A stretch of DNA of 64,000 nt from Fischerella muscicola PCC 7414 (GCF_000317205.1 NZ_AJLK01000013.1:1-64000), one strand, 5' to 3'; positions 36,628 through 46,679 are shown, counted from the first letter of the stretch. Numbers and translations: made by a program. Notes: generated from the sequence alone by a model not told the origin.

Positions 36628-38298
36628 TTACGGGCGCTGAACAATCAACTCCAATACCCGACGCTTGGCTTTGGGGTCAATACCAATCAAGCGTACGTAT
36701 TCGCCTTGATATTCGTTCATGTAGCCTTCTAATGCTGCGATCGCTTCCCTGATGCTATTAGCCTGAATTTGTCCACAGCTAGCCCAGGAACCTGTACGGA
36801 AACGTCTCCCGTCTACGTGTTCCGCGCTAATTTTAAAGCCTCCAGCCAACAGTTGCTGTAGTTGTTCTACTGCTTCGGAACTTAATTTGCTGCTGGTTGC
36901 TGTTGCTGTTGTGCCACTAGAAGCAGAAGCATAAGAGGTTGTTGTAGCAGTTAATTTACTGCTACTAGGTGTATTAACTGGGCCATTGGGGCGTTGGATG
37001 ATACTTTCCAATACCCGGCGTTTCGCTTTGGGGTCGATACCAATCAAGCGCACGTATTCGCCTTGATGGTTATCCATACAATCTTCTAGGGCTGCAACTA
37101 CATCCCCAGCTGAACTTGATTCAATGGGCTTGCAGCTTTGCCACGAACCTGTACGGAATCGGCGTTCATCGACGTGTTCTGTACCAATTTTGTAACCACC
37201 TGCTAACAACTGGCGGATTTGGTCGATTGTTTCACTGCTGAGTCTGCTGTTACCATTGTTGTGGCTGCTGCCGTTACCGTTGTAGCTGCCATTGTTGCTG
37301 TAACTAGTAGGAGCTTTGAAGGAACTTGGTGCTTGAACAACACCATCGGGACGTTGGATAATGTTTTCCAACACACGCCGTTTGCCTTTGGGGTCAATGC
37401 CAAACAGACGGACATACTCGCCACTATGGTCTCTCAGACAAGCTTCCAAAGCTGCGATCGCTTCATCTAAGCTTCTCGCTTCAATTGGTCTGCAACTAGT
37501 CCAAGAACCTGTGCGGAACCGTCTTTGGTCTACGTGTTCTGTACCAATGTGATATCCTTGCTGTAACAGATAGCGTACTTGCTCTACTGTTTCCGCACCC
37601 AAGCTATTGCTAGACACCTCGTCGCTCCTTTCAAATACATCAACTTCTATGCTTGTATAAGAATTATTTAATTCATCACGAATAGTTCTAATACATTTAC
37701 TATCCGCAGCGCACAAATAACCTGCTCTTAGTGCCTGGTTAATCCCAACCACGTGATGGGCAAATTCTTTATCATCAGCTTGCACATCTGGCAAGCGATC
37801 GGCTTGTTGCTGGTTAGTAATTATTGCCCCTGAAGGTACATATTTACCTGGGGGAATTTCTACATCTTGGATTAAAGCGTGCATCATGACAATGCAACCT
37901 GCTCCCACCCTGGCATTAAACACCGTAGAGCGAAAACCGATAAAACAGTCATCGCCTACGTAGCATGGCCCGTGAATTAAAGCCATGTGGGTAATACAGT
38001 TATTCTTGCCGATCCATACAGAGTATTCTTGTCGGTCATCACCAATTACACGCCCTTTTTCCAAACCGTGTATCACAACACCATCTTGAAGATTAGTGTT
38101 TTCACCGATATAAAAAGGCGTACCTTCATCTGCCCTCACCGAAGTACCGGGCGCAATGATGACATTTGCTCCTATCCTGACATCCCCAATAATGTTGGAG
38201 AACGAATGCAAAAACGCCGATGGATGTATTGTTGGCTCAGCTAAATTCCTTGACCACGGGGTTGGGGGAGCCGCCTCCGCGGTAATGCGGGCTGCCAT
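36628..38298 (-). CDS. ccmM: Carboxysome scaffold protein CcmM with three Rubisco-small-subunit-like repeats
   Basis: From ATG at 38298 the protein is 556 residues. Residues 1-200 form a gamma-carbonic-anhydrase beta-helix ([50 protein letters not shown], with His residues placed as zinc ligands). Three SSUL domains follow, each with GTEHVD(Q/E)RRFRTGSW or a close variant ([17 protein letters not shown] in the third), separated by Ser/Thr/Asn-rich linkers. The repeats bind Rubisco and condense it into the carboxysome core. An internal start giving a shorter repeat-only form, as known in other species, is possible near residue 200. GAGGAGG precedes the ATG by 9 bases. Confidence 0.95.
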   Translation of the reverse strand: MAARITAEAAPPTPWSRNLAEPTIHPSAFLHSFSNIIGDVRIGANVIIAPGTSVRADEGTPFYIGENTNLQDGVVIHGLEKGRVIGDDRQEYSVWIGKNNCITHMALIHGPCYVGDDCFIGFRSTVFNARVGAGCIVMMHALIQDVEIPPGKYVPSGAIITNQQQADRLPDVQADDKEFAHHVVGINQALRAGYLCAADSKCIRTIRDELNNSYTSIEVDVFERSDEVSSNSLGAETVEQVRYLLQQGYHIGTEHVDQRRFRTGSWTSCRPIEARSLDEAIAALEACLRDHSGEYVRLFGIDPKGKRRVLENIIQRPDGVVQAPSSFKAPTSYSNNGSYNGNGSSHNNGNSRLSSETIDQIRQLLAGGYKIGTEHVDERRFRTGSWQSCKPIESSSAGDVVAALEDCMDNHQGEYVRLIGIDPKAKRRVLESIIQRPNGPVNTPSSSKLTATTTSYASASSGTTATATSSKLSSEAVEQLQQLLAGGFKISAEHVDGRRFRTGSWASCGQIQANSIREAIAALEGYMNEYQGEYVRLIGIDPKAKRRVLELIVQRP

Positions 38299-38324
38299 TG
38301 CGAGATTCCTCCTCAAAAACTGTT

Positions 38325-38400
38325 AGTTGCTAGTTGTTGGTTGTTAGTTGTTAGTTGTTTTTTTACTACTAACTACTAACGACTAACCACTAACCAAAGG
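38325..38400. repeat. TTAGTTGTTAG / CTAACTACTAACG repeat between ccmL and ccmM
   Basis: Short tandem units of GTTAGTTGTT are followed by their complementary form ACTAACTACTAACG, so the gap can fold back on itself. It sits inside the ccm operon. Confidence 0.65.
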
Positions 38401-38703
38401 TTATCGATATTGCTCTTTTTTGCTGTAAACCATGCGATCTTCAACATAAACTGTATCAATGATCGCTATGACAGCGGCATCTACTGGACGCTGTTCATTG
38501 CCAAGAATTTGACGAGCCGCACTACCACGACTCACAAGTACCCATTCATCTACCCCAGCACCAACACTATCGGCGGCTACTTCGTATTTTGGCAGAATGC
38601 GTCCTTCTTCATCTACGAACTGCAACAGCAGTAGTTTCACACCCCTGAGATTTGGATCTTTCTGAGTGCTAACTACTGTGCCGCGCACTTTGGCAATTTG
38701 CAT
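38401..38703 (-). CDS. ccmL: Carboxysome vertex protein CcmL
   Basis: The 100-residue protein is of the EutN/CcmL/CsoS4 fold (MQIAKVRGTVVSTQKDPNLR, LLLLQFVDEEG, VGAGVDEWVLVSRGSAARQI). It forms pentamers at the twelve shell vertices. The gene begins 6 bp after ccmK1, so the two are translated together. ATG at 38703. Confidence 0.95.
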   Translation of the reverse strand: MQIAKVRGTVVSTQKDPNLRGVKLLLLQFVDEEGRILPKYEVAADSVGAGVDEWVLVSRGSAARQILGNEQRPVDAAVIAIIDTVYVEDRMVYSKKEQYR

Positions 38704-38709
38704 TATGAT

Positions 38710-39054
38710 TTATGGTCTTCTGCCGAAGGGACGAATTGCATTCACATTCTCACGGAACTGTTCTACATCTTCTGTATAACGAATTGGCAGAACATACTCC
38801 AAGTTTTCATGGGGACGAGCAATGATGTGAGTAGACAGAACTTGTCCGCCATTGACTCGTTTGACTGATTCAACTCCTGCTGCTACTGATGCTTGTACTT
38901 CCGAAACATCTCCCCGGACAATCACAGTGACGCGACCACTACCGATTTTTTCATAACCGACTAAGGTAACACGGGCAGCCTTTACCATCGCATCTGCTGC
39001 TTCCACTACTGCGGGGAAGCCAAGCGTTTCTACCATTCCTACTGCAATTGACAT
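38710..39054 (-). CDS. ccmK1: Carboxysome shell protein CcmK (CcmK1-type)
   Basis: The 114-residue single BMC domain ([56 protein letters not shown]) forms hexamers with a central pore. The C-terminal tail ([12 protein letters not shown]) is longer than in the upstream CcmK paralogue, as is typical of CcmK1. ATG at 39054 is chosen; the frame upstream has a non-conserved leader. It shares the operon with ccmK2, 232 bp upstream. Confidence 0.93.
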   Translation of the reverse strand: MSIAVGMVETLGFPAVVEAADAMVKAARVTLVGYEKIGSGRVTVIVRGDVSEVQASVAAGVESVKRVNGGQVLSTHIIARPHENLEYVLPIRYTEDVEQFRENVNAIRPFGRRP

Positions 39055-39108
39055 ATTCTTTTCAATCCTTAAGAAGCTTCCAACAAACAAAAACAAGCAA
39101 AGCCACAA

Positions 39109-39286
39109 AAATTTTAGATTTTAGATTTTAGATTTTGGATTAGGGTTTGCTAAATCTCAAGCCAAATCTTTCTCATCTATTACCCCTGGAAGCGTTTGCC
39201 TGCGAAGTCAATCTAAAATCCGTCTTGAAAAGCTTTGAGCCTCGCGTTACGCGAGGAGCCTCGCTTTTCGCAAAATCACATTATTG
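39109..39286. repeat. Repeat and hairpin between ccmK2 and ccmK1
   Basis: GATTTTAGATTTTAGATTTTGG tandem units (written in part) near 39112-39140 are followed by a hairpin CCTCGCG-tta-CGCGAGG at 39240-39256 and a third GCCTCGC copy. It may tune the ratio of the two shell proteins by processing or partial termination. Confidence 0.6.
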
Positions 39287-39595
39287 TTAAGTGCGGAACT
39301 GCTCTACGGCTTCGGTGTACCGAATCGGTAGAACATACTCTAGGTTTTCGTGTGGACGAGCAATGATGTGGGTAGATACCACTTCACCACCGTTGACTCT
39401 TCTAGCTGCTTCAACTCCAGCAGCTACTGAAGCTTGCACTTCCGAAACATCTCCCCGCACAATCACTGTTACCCTAGCGCTACCAATTTTTTCATAACCT
39501 ACTAATGTAACGCGAGCGGCTTTCACCATCGCATCAGCAGCTTCAACTACTGCCGGAAAACCCTTTGTTTCAATCATTCCAACCGCAATAGGCAT
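39287..39595 (-). CDS. ccmK2: Carboxysome shell protein CcmK (CcmK2-type)
   Basis: The 102-residue BMC protein ([56 protein letters not shown]) is the promoter-proximal, normally most abundant hexamer of the shell. It differs from CcmK1 at few positions except for the short C-terminus. ATG at 39595 with AGGACTCC-type sequence upstream is preferred to a leader from 39613. It is the first gene of the minus-strand ccm operon. Confidence 0.94.
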   Translation of the reverse strand: MPIAVGMIETKGFPAVVEAADAMVKAARVTLVGYEKIGSARVTVIVRGDVSEVQASVAAGVEAARRVNGGEVVSTHIIARPHENLEYVLPIRYTEAVEQFRT

Positions 39596-40242
39596 CGCAG
39601 GACTCCTACACAATTAATCCAATTAGTACTTTTTTATGGAAAATTCTGACGGGGATGCTCATCTTGAGCTAATTAACTGTTCTCAAATTAAGCATAAGAA
39701 AGCTTGGCTCCCCTGGCAATATAAATTAGTATAATAGTTTATAATAAAATAGTTTAAAAAACTTAATAAATTTTTATATGGGTTTTATATGGGTATTCTA
39801 CTCAACCAATCTTCACGGTTTACTAGAGTAGCTACTTGTGTTTTATAATTTTTTTATAATATTTCCTGAAACAAGTTCATATAGACGTAAATCCGGTCTC
39901 TGGGGGAATGACACGCAAGCTACAAAGTAGTATCGGCGTCCTTCCTTAGTTTCTGCTATTTGCACCAGATAGTTTCAAAATAAATAAATAAGTTTTTATT
40001 ATATGTAATATAAACGCTTCTTTTCTCATTAGAAATCTCTAGTTATATAGATGGAGGTTAGCATAGATTTAAATGAAAAAATATTTATAGGAAAGATAAC
40101 TCTTTCTTTCCTGTTGATTAGACAGCAAAAGTCGAATAATGCTGTTTAATGAAATTTAAACGCTTTTAATCATAGAGTCTAATTTATCCATTTCATTTAG
40201 CAAGGCGAAGAATTACAAGCTGAGACATCAAGGACAAATTAA
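39596..40242. promoter_or_regulatory. Divergent control region between ccmK2 and ndhF4
   Basis: This 647-bp AT-rich spacer must carry the promoters of both carbon-concentrating operons. Visible elements are an A/T-only block near 39720-39775 and a direct repeat TTTATATGGGT twice near 39772-39793. No LysR operator is certain (the T-N11-A motif is too loose to count). No open frame is supported. Confidence 0.6.
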
Positions 40243-42099
40243 ATGAATGAGTTTTTGTTCTCAACAACTTGGTGGATACCATTTTATAGCTTATTAGGAG
40301 CAATTTTGACCTTGCCTTGGGCAATGGGAATAATTCGTCGTACTGGCCCAAGACCAGCAGCATATTTTAATTTGTTGACGACTGTTTTGGCTTTTATCCA
40401 TAGCCTGTTGGTCTTCAAGGATATTTGGAATGGAGAACCAGAATATTTTGTAATTACCTGGTTCAGTGCTGCGGATTTAAATATATCCTTTGCTTTGGAA
40501 ATTTCACCAGTCAGTGTTGGGGCAACAGTTTTAATTGCAGGGCTAAGTTTACTAGCACAAATTTACGCTTTGGGTTACATGGAAAAAGACTGGGGATTGG
40601 CTCGGTTCTTTGCCTTAATGGGCTTTTTTGAAGCAGCCCTCAGCGGATTAGCAGTAAGTGATTCCCTGTTTCTCAGCTATGCGTTGCTAGAAATGTTGAC
40701 TCTTTCCACTTACTTGCTTGTAGGATTTTGGTATGCTCAACCACTGGTAGTGACAGCAGCACGAGATGCGTTTTTAACTAAGCGTGTAGGAGACTTGTTG
40801 TTGCTGATGGGGGTGGTGACACTGTCCACGAAAGCAGGAAGTTTGAATTTTTCCAATTTATATGAATGGGCACAAACAGCACAGCTTAGCCCATTAACTT
40901 CAAGTTTGTTAGGATTGGCTTTAATTGCTGGGCCTGCTGGTAAATGCGCTCAATTCCCGCTCCACCTGTGGTTAGATGAAGCGATGGAAGGGCCTAATCC
41001 AGCTTCAGTGATGCGGAACTCAATGGTGGTAGCCGGTGGCGCCTATGTACTGTACAAATTGCAGCCCATCTTAGCACTATCGCCCTTTGCTCTCAATACT
41101 CTGATCATTATTGGTACTGTAACGGCAGTTGGTGCATCTTTAGTGTCGATCGCTCAAACTGATATCAAACGGGCGCTATCTCACTCCACCAGTGCATACA
41201 TGGGTTTGGTGTTTTTGGCAGTCGGCTTGCAGCAAGGAGGCGTGGCTCTGATTTTACTGTTTACCCATGCGATCGCCAAAGCACTATTATTCATGAGTAC
41301 TGGTTCAGTAATTTACACCACTAGCAGTCAAAATTTAACTGAAATGGGCGGCTTATGGTCACGAATGCCGGCAACTACCACCGCTTTTGTGGTTGGTTCT
41401 GCTGGGATGGTAAGCCTGTTACCCTTAGGAAGCTTCTGGGCGATGTTGTCTTGGGCTGACGGCTTGGCAATTGTCACCCCTTGGGTACTGTGGGTACTAG
41501 TAATTGTGAATGGCTTCACAGCATTAAATTTAACAAGAGTATTCCGGTTAGTATTCTGGGGAGAACCACAACAAAAGACCCGCCGCGCCCCAGAAGCCCC
41601 TTGGCCAATGGCATTCCCGATGGTAACTCTCACAATCCTTACCCTATTATTACCCATGATGTTGCAGCAGTGGTATCTTCTACCTACCTGGGAAAGCGTC
41701 AACTGGTATGTAGTAGCAATGCTGGTGTTGTCTACTCTCTTAGGAGTAGGTATTGGCTCTACAATGTATCTACATAAAGCTTGGTCACGTTCGAGAATAT
41801 TGGCTTGGAGACTTGTACAAGATTTGCTGGGATACGACTTTTATATTGATCGGATCTATAAATTTACAGTAGTTGGTGCAGTTGCCCTACTTTCTAAAAT
41901 ATCCGCTTGGAGCGATCGCTATCTAGTAGACGGTCTGGTTAACTTGATAGGATTTGCAGCAATTTTCGGTGGACAAAGCTTGAGATATAGCGTATCTGGG
42001 CAATCACAAGGGTATTTACTCACTATCCTTGTCGGCATCAGTATACTAGGTTTCTTCATTAGCTGGTCACTAGGTTTATTAGAGAAATTGCCTTTTTAG
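40243..42099 (+). CDS. ndhF4: NDH-1 subunit NdhF4 of the CO2-uptake complex
   Basis: The 618-residue polytopic membrane protein is of the NuoL/NdhF proton-pumping family. Visible core segments are FALMGFFEAALSGLAVSDSL, LLEMLTLSTYLLVGFWYA, ALIAGPAGKCAQFPLHLWLD, AMEGPNPASVMRNSMVVAGG and ALSHSTSAYMGLVFLAVGLQ, with the long C-terminal helix region after about 480. With NdhD4 and CupB it forms NDH-1MS', the low-affinity constitutive CO2-hydrating complex on thylakoids. Naming it F4 rather than F3 rests on the neighbours and the lack of cupS. ATG at 40243. Confidence 0.87.
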   Translation: MNEFLFSTTWWIPFYSLLGAILTLPWAMGIIRRTGPRPAAYFNLLTTVLAFIHSLLVFKDIWNGEPEYFVITWFSAADLNISFALEISPVSVGATVLIAGLSLLAQIYALGYMEKDWGLARFFALMGFFEAALSGLAVSDSLFLSYALLEMLTLSTYLLVGFWYAQPLVVTAARDAFLTKRVGDLLLLMGVVTLSTKAGSLNFSNLYEWAQTAQLSPLTSSLLGLALIAGPAGKCAQFPLHLWLDEAMEGPNPASVMRNSMVVAGGAYVLYKLQPILALSPFALNTLIIIGTVTAVGASLVSIAQTDIKRALSHSTSAYMGLVFLAVGLQQGGVALILLFTHAIAKALLFMSTGSVIYTTSSQNLTEMGGLWSRMPATTTAFVVGSAGMVSLLPLGSFWAMLSWADGLAIVTPWVLWVLVIVNGFTALNLTRVFRLVFWGEPQQKTRRAPEAPWPMAFPMVTLTILTLLLPMMLQQWYLLPTWESVNWYVVAMLVLSTLLGVGIGSTMYLHKAWSRSRILAWRLVQDLLGYDFYIDRIYKFTVVGAVALLSKISAWSDRYLVDGLVNLIGFAAIFGGQSLRYSVSGQSQGYLLTILVGISILGFFISWSLGLLEKLPF

Positions 42100-42103
42100 T
42101 CAA

Positions 42104-42300
42104 TAGTCAATTGTCAATGGTTGTTTGTTGGTTGTTGGTGGTTAGTAGTTAGTAGGGGCGAAGCTATGGGCTGAGTATCTTTGCTGAAAACTAAATATCT
42201 TGGTACAAATGCACGCGGCCTACAGTGGTTAGTGGTTAATGGCTTACTAATCCTCGCACTCCCCCACCCCTCACACTCCCCCCACCTCCCTTTACTTCCC
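42104..42300. repeat. Mixed short repeats between ndhF4 and ndhD4
   Basis: TCAATAGTCAATTGTCAATGG, GTTGGTTGTTGGTGG and C-rich CACTCCCCC units occupy this gap inside the operon. Confidence 0.65.
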
Positions 42301-42316
42301 TAATCCCCAATTGCCT

Positions 42317-43813
42317 ATGCTCAGTGCTTTAATTTTACTGCCGTTATTAGGTGCGGCTTTAATTGGTTTCCTGCCAGTTGGCATGAATGGAAAACTATCT
42401 CGTCGTATCGCTCTAGTCTTTGCTAGTTTGGCTTTTGCCTGGATAGTTTTCCTCGCAGTTCAGTTTAACCCAACCATAGTTAGTCAACAATTTGCTGAAT
42501 TCCTACCTTGGATAGATGCTTTGGGTTTAAACTATTATCTCGGTATAGATGGCTTATCTTTGCCTTTACTACTTTTGAATGGACTTTTAACTGGCATTGC
42601 CATTTATAGTACAGACGAAGATATACAACGCCCACGATTTTATTACTCTTTACTATTGCTGTTAAGTGCGGGCGTCAGTGGAGCATTTCTAGCACAGGAT
42701 TTACTACTATTCTTCCTGTTTTACGAGCTAGAACTGATTCCTCTTTATCTACTAATTGCGATTTGGGGCGGTCAAAAGCGTGGTTATGCGGCAACTAAAT
42801 TTTTGATTTACACCGCTTTTTCTGGCATTTTAATTTTGGCAAGTTTCCTTGGGTTAGTGTGGCTGAGTGGTTCCCCTAGCTTTGCTCTAGAAAGTCTCAA
42901 CAGCAAAGGCTTACCTTTAGCAACCCAAATTTTGCTGTTGGCAGGAATTTTAGTTGGTTTTGGCATCAAGATTCCCTTGGTTCCTTTCCATACTTGGTTG
43001 CCAGATGCTCACGTAGAAGCTTCCACACCAATTTCAGTCCTGTTGGCTGGCGTATTGTTAAAGTTGGGAACATACGGCTTACTACGTTTTGGCATGTACT
43101 TATTACCAGATGCTTGGAGATATGTAGCTCCCGCTTTGGCAACTTGGGCAGTAATCAGCGTCCTTTATGGTGCATCCTGTGCGATCGCCCAAAAAGACAT
43201 GAAAAAAATGGTGGCATACAGTTCAATTGGACACATGGGTTACATCTTGTTAGCTGCTGCTGCTGCTACCCCATTAAGCATATTGGGAACTGTGATGCAA
43301 ATGATTAGTCACGGTTTAATCTCTGCACTACTGTTTTTACTAGTGGGAGTAGTGTATAAAAAAGCAGGTAGCCGTGATTTAGATGTGCTGCGGGGACTAT
43401 TTAACCCAGAACGAGGTATGCCTGTAATTGGTAGCTTGATTGTGATCGGAGTCATGGCCAGCGCGGGCATTCCAGGAATGTTAGGATTTATTGCGGAATT
43501 CGTCGTCTTTCGTGCCAGTTTTGCAGTTTATCCAGTGCAAACTTTGTTATGCATGATCGGTACAGGATTAACTGCCGTTTACTTCTTACTTCTCACCAAC
43601 CGTGCCTTTTTTGGACGCTTATCAGCACAAGTCATCAACCTACCAAGAGTATATTGGAGCGATCGCACTCCAGCAATTGTTCTAGCCGTATTGATTGTCA
43701 TCTTGGGTATTCAACCTGCTTGGTTAACACGTTGGAGTGAAGCAACAACAACAGCAATAGCCAATACTCAAAGTGTTGTTGCTCATGTTTCAGTACAAAG
43801 GATCGGGGATTAG
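42317..43813 (+). CDS. ndhD4: NDH-1 subunit NdhD4 of the CO2-uptake complex
   Basis: The 498-residue protein is of the NuoM/NdhD family: LFFLFYELELIPLYLLIAIW with the conserved membrane Glu, PLVPFHTWLPDAHVEASTPI, GVLLKLGTYGLLRFGMYLLP, MKKMVAYSSIGHMGYILLAA and MQMISHGLISALLFLLVGV. It works with NdhF4 and CupB. ATG at 42317 is chosen over TTG at 42311 because MLSALILLPLLGAALIG is the family's normal start. It is separated from ndhF4 by about 215 bp of repeats. Confidence 0.88.
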   Translation: MLSALILLPLLGAALIGFLPVGMNGKLSRRIALVFASLAFAWIVFLAVQFNPTIVSQQFAEFLPWIDALGLNYYLGIDGLSLPLLLLNGLLTGIAIYSTDEDIQRPRFYYSLLLLLSAGVSGAFLAQDLLLFFLFYELELIPLYLLIAIWGGQKRGYAATKFLIYTAFSGILILASFLGLVWLSGSPSFALESLNSKGLPLATQILLLAGILVGFGIKIPLVPFHTWLPDAHVEASTPISVLLAGVLLKLGTYGLLRFGMYLLPDAWRYVAPALATWAVISVLYGASCAIAQKDMKKMVAYSSIGHMGYILLAAAAATPLSILGTVMQMISHGLISALLFLLVGVVYKKAGSRDLDVLRGLFNPERGMPVIGSLIVIGVMASAGIPGMLGFIAEFVVFRASFAVYPVQTLLCMIGTGLTAVYFLLLTNRAFFGRLSAQVINLPRVYWSDRTPAIVLAVLIVILGIQPAWLTRWSEATTTAIANTQSVVAHVSVQRIGD

Positions 43814-43814
43814 T

Positions 43815-43945
43815 GATCCATTGGTCATTGGTCATTTGTCAATTGTCATTGGTCATTTGTTATTGGTTAGTGGTTAGTAGTTAGTAGTAATTCCTCTACT
43901 CCCCACACTCCCCACACTCCCCACACTCCCCACCTCCCCGCTCCC
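43815..43945. repeat. Short repeats between ndhD4 and cupB
   Basis: CATTGGTCATTTGTCAATTG-type units are followed by TTAGTGGTTAGTAGTTAG and CCCCACACTCCCCACACT units. They fill the gap inside the operon. Confidence 0.7.
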
Positions 43946-43964
43946 TTTCATCAGGAGAACTGCA

Positions 43965-45095
43965 ATGGTAACTACTACAAATAATCGTATTCGCCATCCA
44001 TTAACGGAGTTTATTCAACGGTTGCAAACAGGCGAAGCATTACTTCGCGACACCCCAGAAAATGTATTAGAAGTAGTTGGCATCCTCAAAAGCTACGGCG
44101 TTGTTTTAGATGCTTACTCAAAAAATCTTATCTATATTGCCGAAAATCAATTTTTAGTATTTTTCCCTTTTTTCAAATATTTTAATGGCGAAATTTCTTT
44201 CCAGAAATTACTGCGTCACTGGTGGCACGATCGCATTAATTTTGAGTATGCCGAGTATTGTATGAAAGCCATGTTTTGGCATGGTGGCGGTGGACTAGAT
44301 CAATATTTAGACACAAAAGATTTTCAACAAAGAGCTAAAGCTGTGATTGCAGCTAAATTTCAAAATAATCCCATCATGATGGGAATTAATCAACTCTTTC
44401 CTGATTTTTTGATTGAGCAGTTGCGCGTTTGTTGTTACTACAGTGGGTTAGGTCAATTTTGGCGGGTGATGGCCGATATTTTCCTCAGCTTATCAGACCT
44501 CTATGATCAAGGCAAAATTAAATCAATTCCGCAAGTTGTAAACCATATCAAAACTGGTTTAGTAGAAGCTGCACATAAGCCGATTACCTACTCTGTGAAA
44601 ATTAAAGATAAAGTTTACGAAATTCTTCCCGCTAGTCTAGGCTTAACATTCCTTGCAGATACAGCAATTCCTTATGTAGAAGCTGTCTTCTTTCGGGGAA
44701 CACCTTTTCCTGGCACAGTTTCCTACAATGCCCAAGCATATCAAATTCCACCAGACCAAGGTAGATTTCAGTACGGTGCTTTGTATGCTGATCCTCTACC
44801 CATTGGCGGCGCTGGTATTCCTCCCACATTGCTAATGCAAGATATGCGTCACTTTCTGCCAGAGTATTTACATGAAGTTTATCGCCACAGTCTTCGGGGA
44901 GAAGATGATTTACGAGTAAAAATATGCATGACTTTTCAAAAGTCAATGTTTTGTGTGACTACAGCAGCTATTTTGGGACTTATGCCTTACCCTGCGGATA
45001 CTCAAGATCCACAAGAACAGGAACTTAACCGAGTCTATTTAGAAAAGTGGATGGATAGATTACAAACATCGCGATTGATGGATGTTAATAGTTAG
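43965..45095 (+). CDS. cupB: CO2 hydration protein CupB (ChpX)
   Basis: The 376-residue soluble protein belongs to the Cup/Chp family (LLRHWWHDRINFEYAEYCMK, MFWHGGGGLDQYLD, YYSGLGQFWRVMADIF, VEAVFFRGTPFPGTVSYNAQ). Bound to NDH-1 on the thylakoid, Cup proteins are thought to act as a redox-driven, carbonic-anhydrase-like CO2 hydratase; the His- and Cys-containing segments are consistent with metal binding. Length and the ndhF4-ndhD4 neighbours favour CupB over CupA, and no cupS follows. ATG at 43965 with AGGAGA 8 bases before. Confidence 0.88.
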   Translation: MVTTTNNRIRHPLTEFIQRLQTGEALLRDTPENVLEVVGILKSYGVVLDAYSKNLIYIAENQFLVFFPFFKYFNGEISFQKLLRHWWHDRINFEYAEYCMKAMFWHGGGGLDQYLDTKDFQQRAKAVIAAKFQNNPIMMGINQLFPDFLIEQLRVCCYYSGLGQFWRVMADIFLSLSDLYDQGKIKSIPQVVNHIKTGLVEAAHKPITYSVKIKDKVYEILPASLGLTFLADTAIPYVEAVFFRGTPFPGTVSYNAQAYQIPPDQGRFQYGALYADPLPIGGAGIPPTLLMQDMRHFLPEYLHEVYRHSLRGEDDLRVKICMTFQKSMFCVTTAAILGLMPYPADTQDPQEQELNRVYLEKWMDRLQTSRLMDVNS

Positions 45096-45280
45096 TTTTG
45101 GCAAAGATTATTGGAAATCAGGATCATTCAACTCCTTCCCCTTTAACCTTTAACCCAGCAATAAATGCTTTTTTCAGGTGTTGTATAGTGGTGAAGGTGT
45201 AGGGGTGGGAGTTGGAGTTTGGGCAATAACCAAATCCCAAAGGTGAGATAAATAAATTGAGGGTAGCCAATCTATCTTTG
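45096..45280. other. Intergenic, possible gene tail on the minus strand
   Basis: The minus strand from about 45274 to 45178 reads DWLPSIYLSHLWDLVIAQTP then a Thr-Pro repeat and a stop. This could be the tail of a decayed protein, but I recognise no family. No intact gene. Confidence 0.3.
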
Positions 45281-45392
45281 TTATGTAAGCATTACTTCTT
45301 CAAATTCTATTTCCAGTGGGTCATCGGTAACTATCCAGTCTTCTTTCTGGAGTGCATTTTTGACCGCTTTATGGAATAAGTCTCGCTGACAT
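45281..45392 (-). pseudogene. Truncated, frameshifted XisH-type gene remnant
   Basis: The minus strand begins ATG-TCA-GCG at 45392, changes frame, and then reads DLFHKAVKNALQKEDW, IVTDDPLEIEFEEV before TAA at 45281. This matches the first 30 or so residues of XisH, the family linked to excision of the fdxN element in heterocysts and common as xisH-xisI pairs with nuclease-like XisH. The rest of XisH and any XisI are absent. It is a dead N-terminal fragment. Confidence 0.7.
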
Positions 45393-45632
45393 CAGCAAAC
45401 AACTTTGTTTGTATTTATAATAGAAGTGCGTGTACATTCTACCAAATACGGTCTTTCAACATTAGTAGTGCTGTGCGATCGCATCCAACAAGATTAAAAT
45501 GTCGGTGGTAATTCTGGTGAAGGGCTACCAATAGTTAAGAATCATGAAGAATCTGCAAAAATGCGATCGCTCTTATTTAACTAATGAGATGGGAGAGCGA
45601 TCGCATTTTTTATGTCAAAATCGCAATAAAAA
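45393..45632. other. Intergenic, no gene seen
   Basis: Contains three GCGATCGC-like octamers and otherwise unremarkable AT-rich sequence, upstream of the XisH fragment and downstream of the convergent methionine aminopeptidase gene. Confidence 0.4.
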
Positions 45633-46460
45633 TTATACCAAAGAGCGATCAGTTAAAATTTCGTAGCCTGTTTCTGTCACCAACACAGTATGCTCAAATT
45701 GAGCCGACAAAGCATTATCTACAGTTACAGCTGTCCAACGATCTGCTAGTATCCGTGTATACTTAGAGCCAGCATTTAAAATTGGTTCAATTGCCAGTGT
45801 CATTCCCTCCCGTAGCTTCACATTTGGCATGTCATGAGTCCGAAAATTGAATACCGAAGGTTCTTCGTGGAGGTTACGGCCGACACCATGACCAGTAAAG
45901 TCTTCTACTACGGTTAACTTGTTAGCTTTCACATGGTCTTCAATTGCACCTGCAATATCCATCAGGTAATTTCCTGCTTTTACCTGTTCGATACCTTTAT
46001 AAAGTGCTTCTTCAGCAACGCGAATCAATCTCGCAGCTTCTGGAGTGACTTCACCGACAGCAATAGTAATGCAAGAGTCACCATGAAAACCTTCGTAATA
46101 AGCTCCTGTATCTACTTTTAAAACATCCCCAGATCGAATAACTTTCTTCTTGCTAGGAATGCCATGCACCACTTCATTATTGATACTGGAGCAGATAGAA
46201 CCAGGAAAGCCGTGATAGCCTTTAAAGCTGGGTGTTGCACCCATTTCCCGAATGCGTTTTTCCGCATAAGCATCTAAGTCAGCTGTGGTCATTCCTGGCT
46301 GTACCAACTCAGAAATTTCTTTAAGCACAGTTGCCACAATTTTAGCTGATTGCCGCATAATTTCAATTTCACGTGGCGACTTAATTTCAATGCCTCTGCG
46401 TTGTCTTTTGGGACGGTTATTTTGAGTTGGTTGAGAAAGCAGGTTACTTAGAATGTTCAT
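45633..46460 (-). CDS. map: Methionine aminopeptidase, type I
   Basis: The 275-residue protein removes the initiator Met. Metal ligands are visible in [15 protein letters not shown] (two Asp), [14 protein letters not shown] (His), LAIEPILN (Glu) and [13 protein letters not shown] (Glu). An N-terminal extension of about 25 basic residues ([15 protein letters not shown]) precedes the catalytic domain. Cyanobacteria carry several map paralogues; this longer form resembles the chloroplast-like type. ATG at 46460. Confidence 0.92.
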   Translation of the reverse strand: MNILSNLLSQPTQNNRPKRQRRGIEIKSPREIEIMRQSAKIVATVLKEISELVQPGMTTADLDAYAEKRIREMGATPSFKGYHGFPGSICSSINNEVVHGIPSKKKVIRSGDVLKVDTGAYYEGFHGDSCITIAVGEVTPEAARLIRVAEEALYKGIEQVKAGNYLMDIAGAIEDHVKANKLTVVEDFTGHGVGRNLHEEPSVFNFRTHDMPNVKLREGMTLAIEPILNAGSKYTRILADRWTAVTVDNALSAQFEHTVLVTETGYEILTDRSLV

Positions 46461-46679
46461 GGGGAATTAGTAGTTATTTGCGCCTTGCTGCTTTTTTCAT
46501 TTTTAGTTGTTAGTTGTTCATTATTTGTTGTTTGAAGCAACTACTAACTACTGTACGAGCAGGGTAAGGTTAGTTGAGAAATAGTATCTATATTTTAAGT
46601 TAACGTATTTTTACCTTTTGACTTCCGCCTTTTTCACCATCCGCATATTAGCAACTGGTAACTGATAACTGATAACTGT

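Noticed and set aside
36453-36644. Open frames covering the ccmM-ccmN gap.
   Set aside because: They translate the G/C-rich dispersed repeat, have no family similarity, and extend neighbouring genes with non-conserved leaders.
45178-45274. Minus-strand frame ending DWLPSIYLSHLWDLVIAQ plus a Thr-Pro tail, considered as a XisI C-terminus.
   Set aside because: It does not match the known XisI ending and has no start codon, so it is left only as an unidentified fragment.
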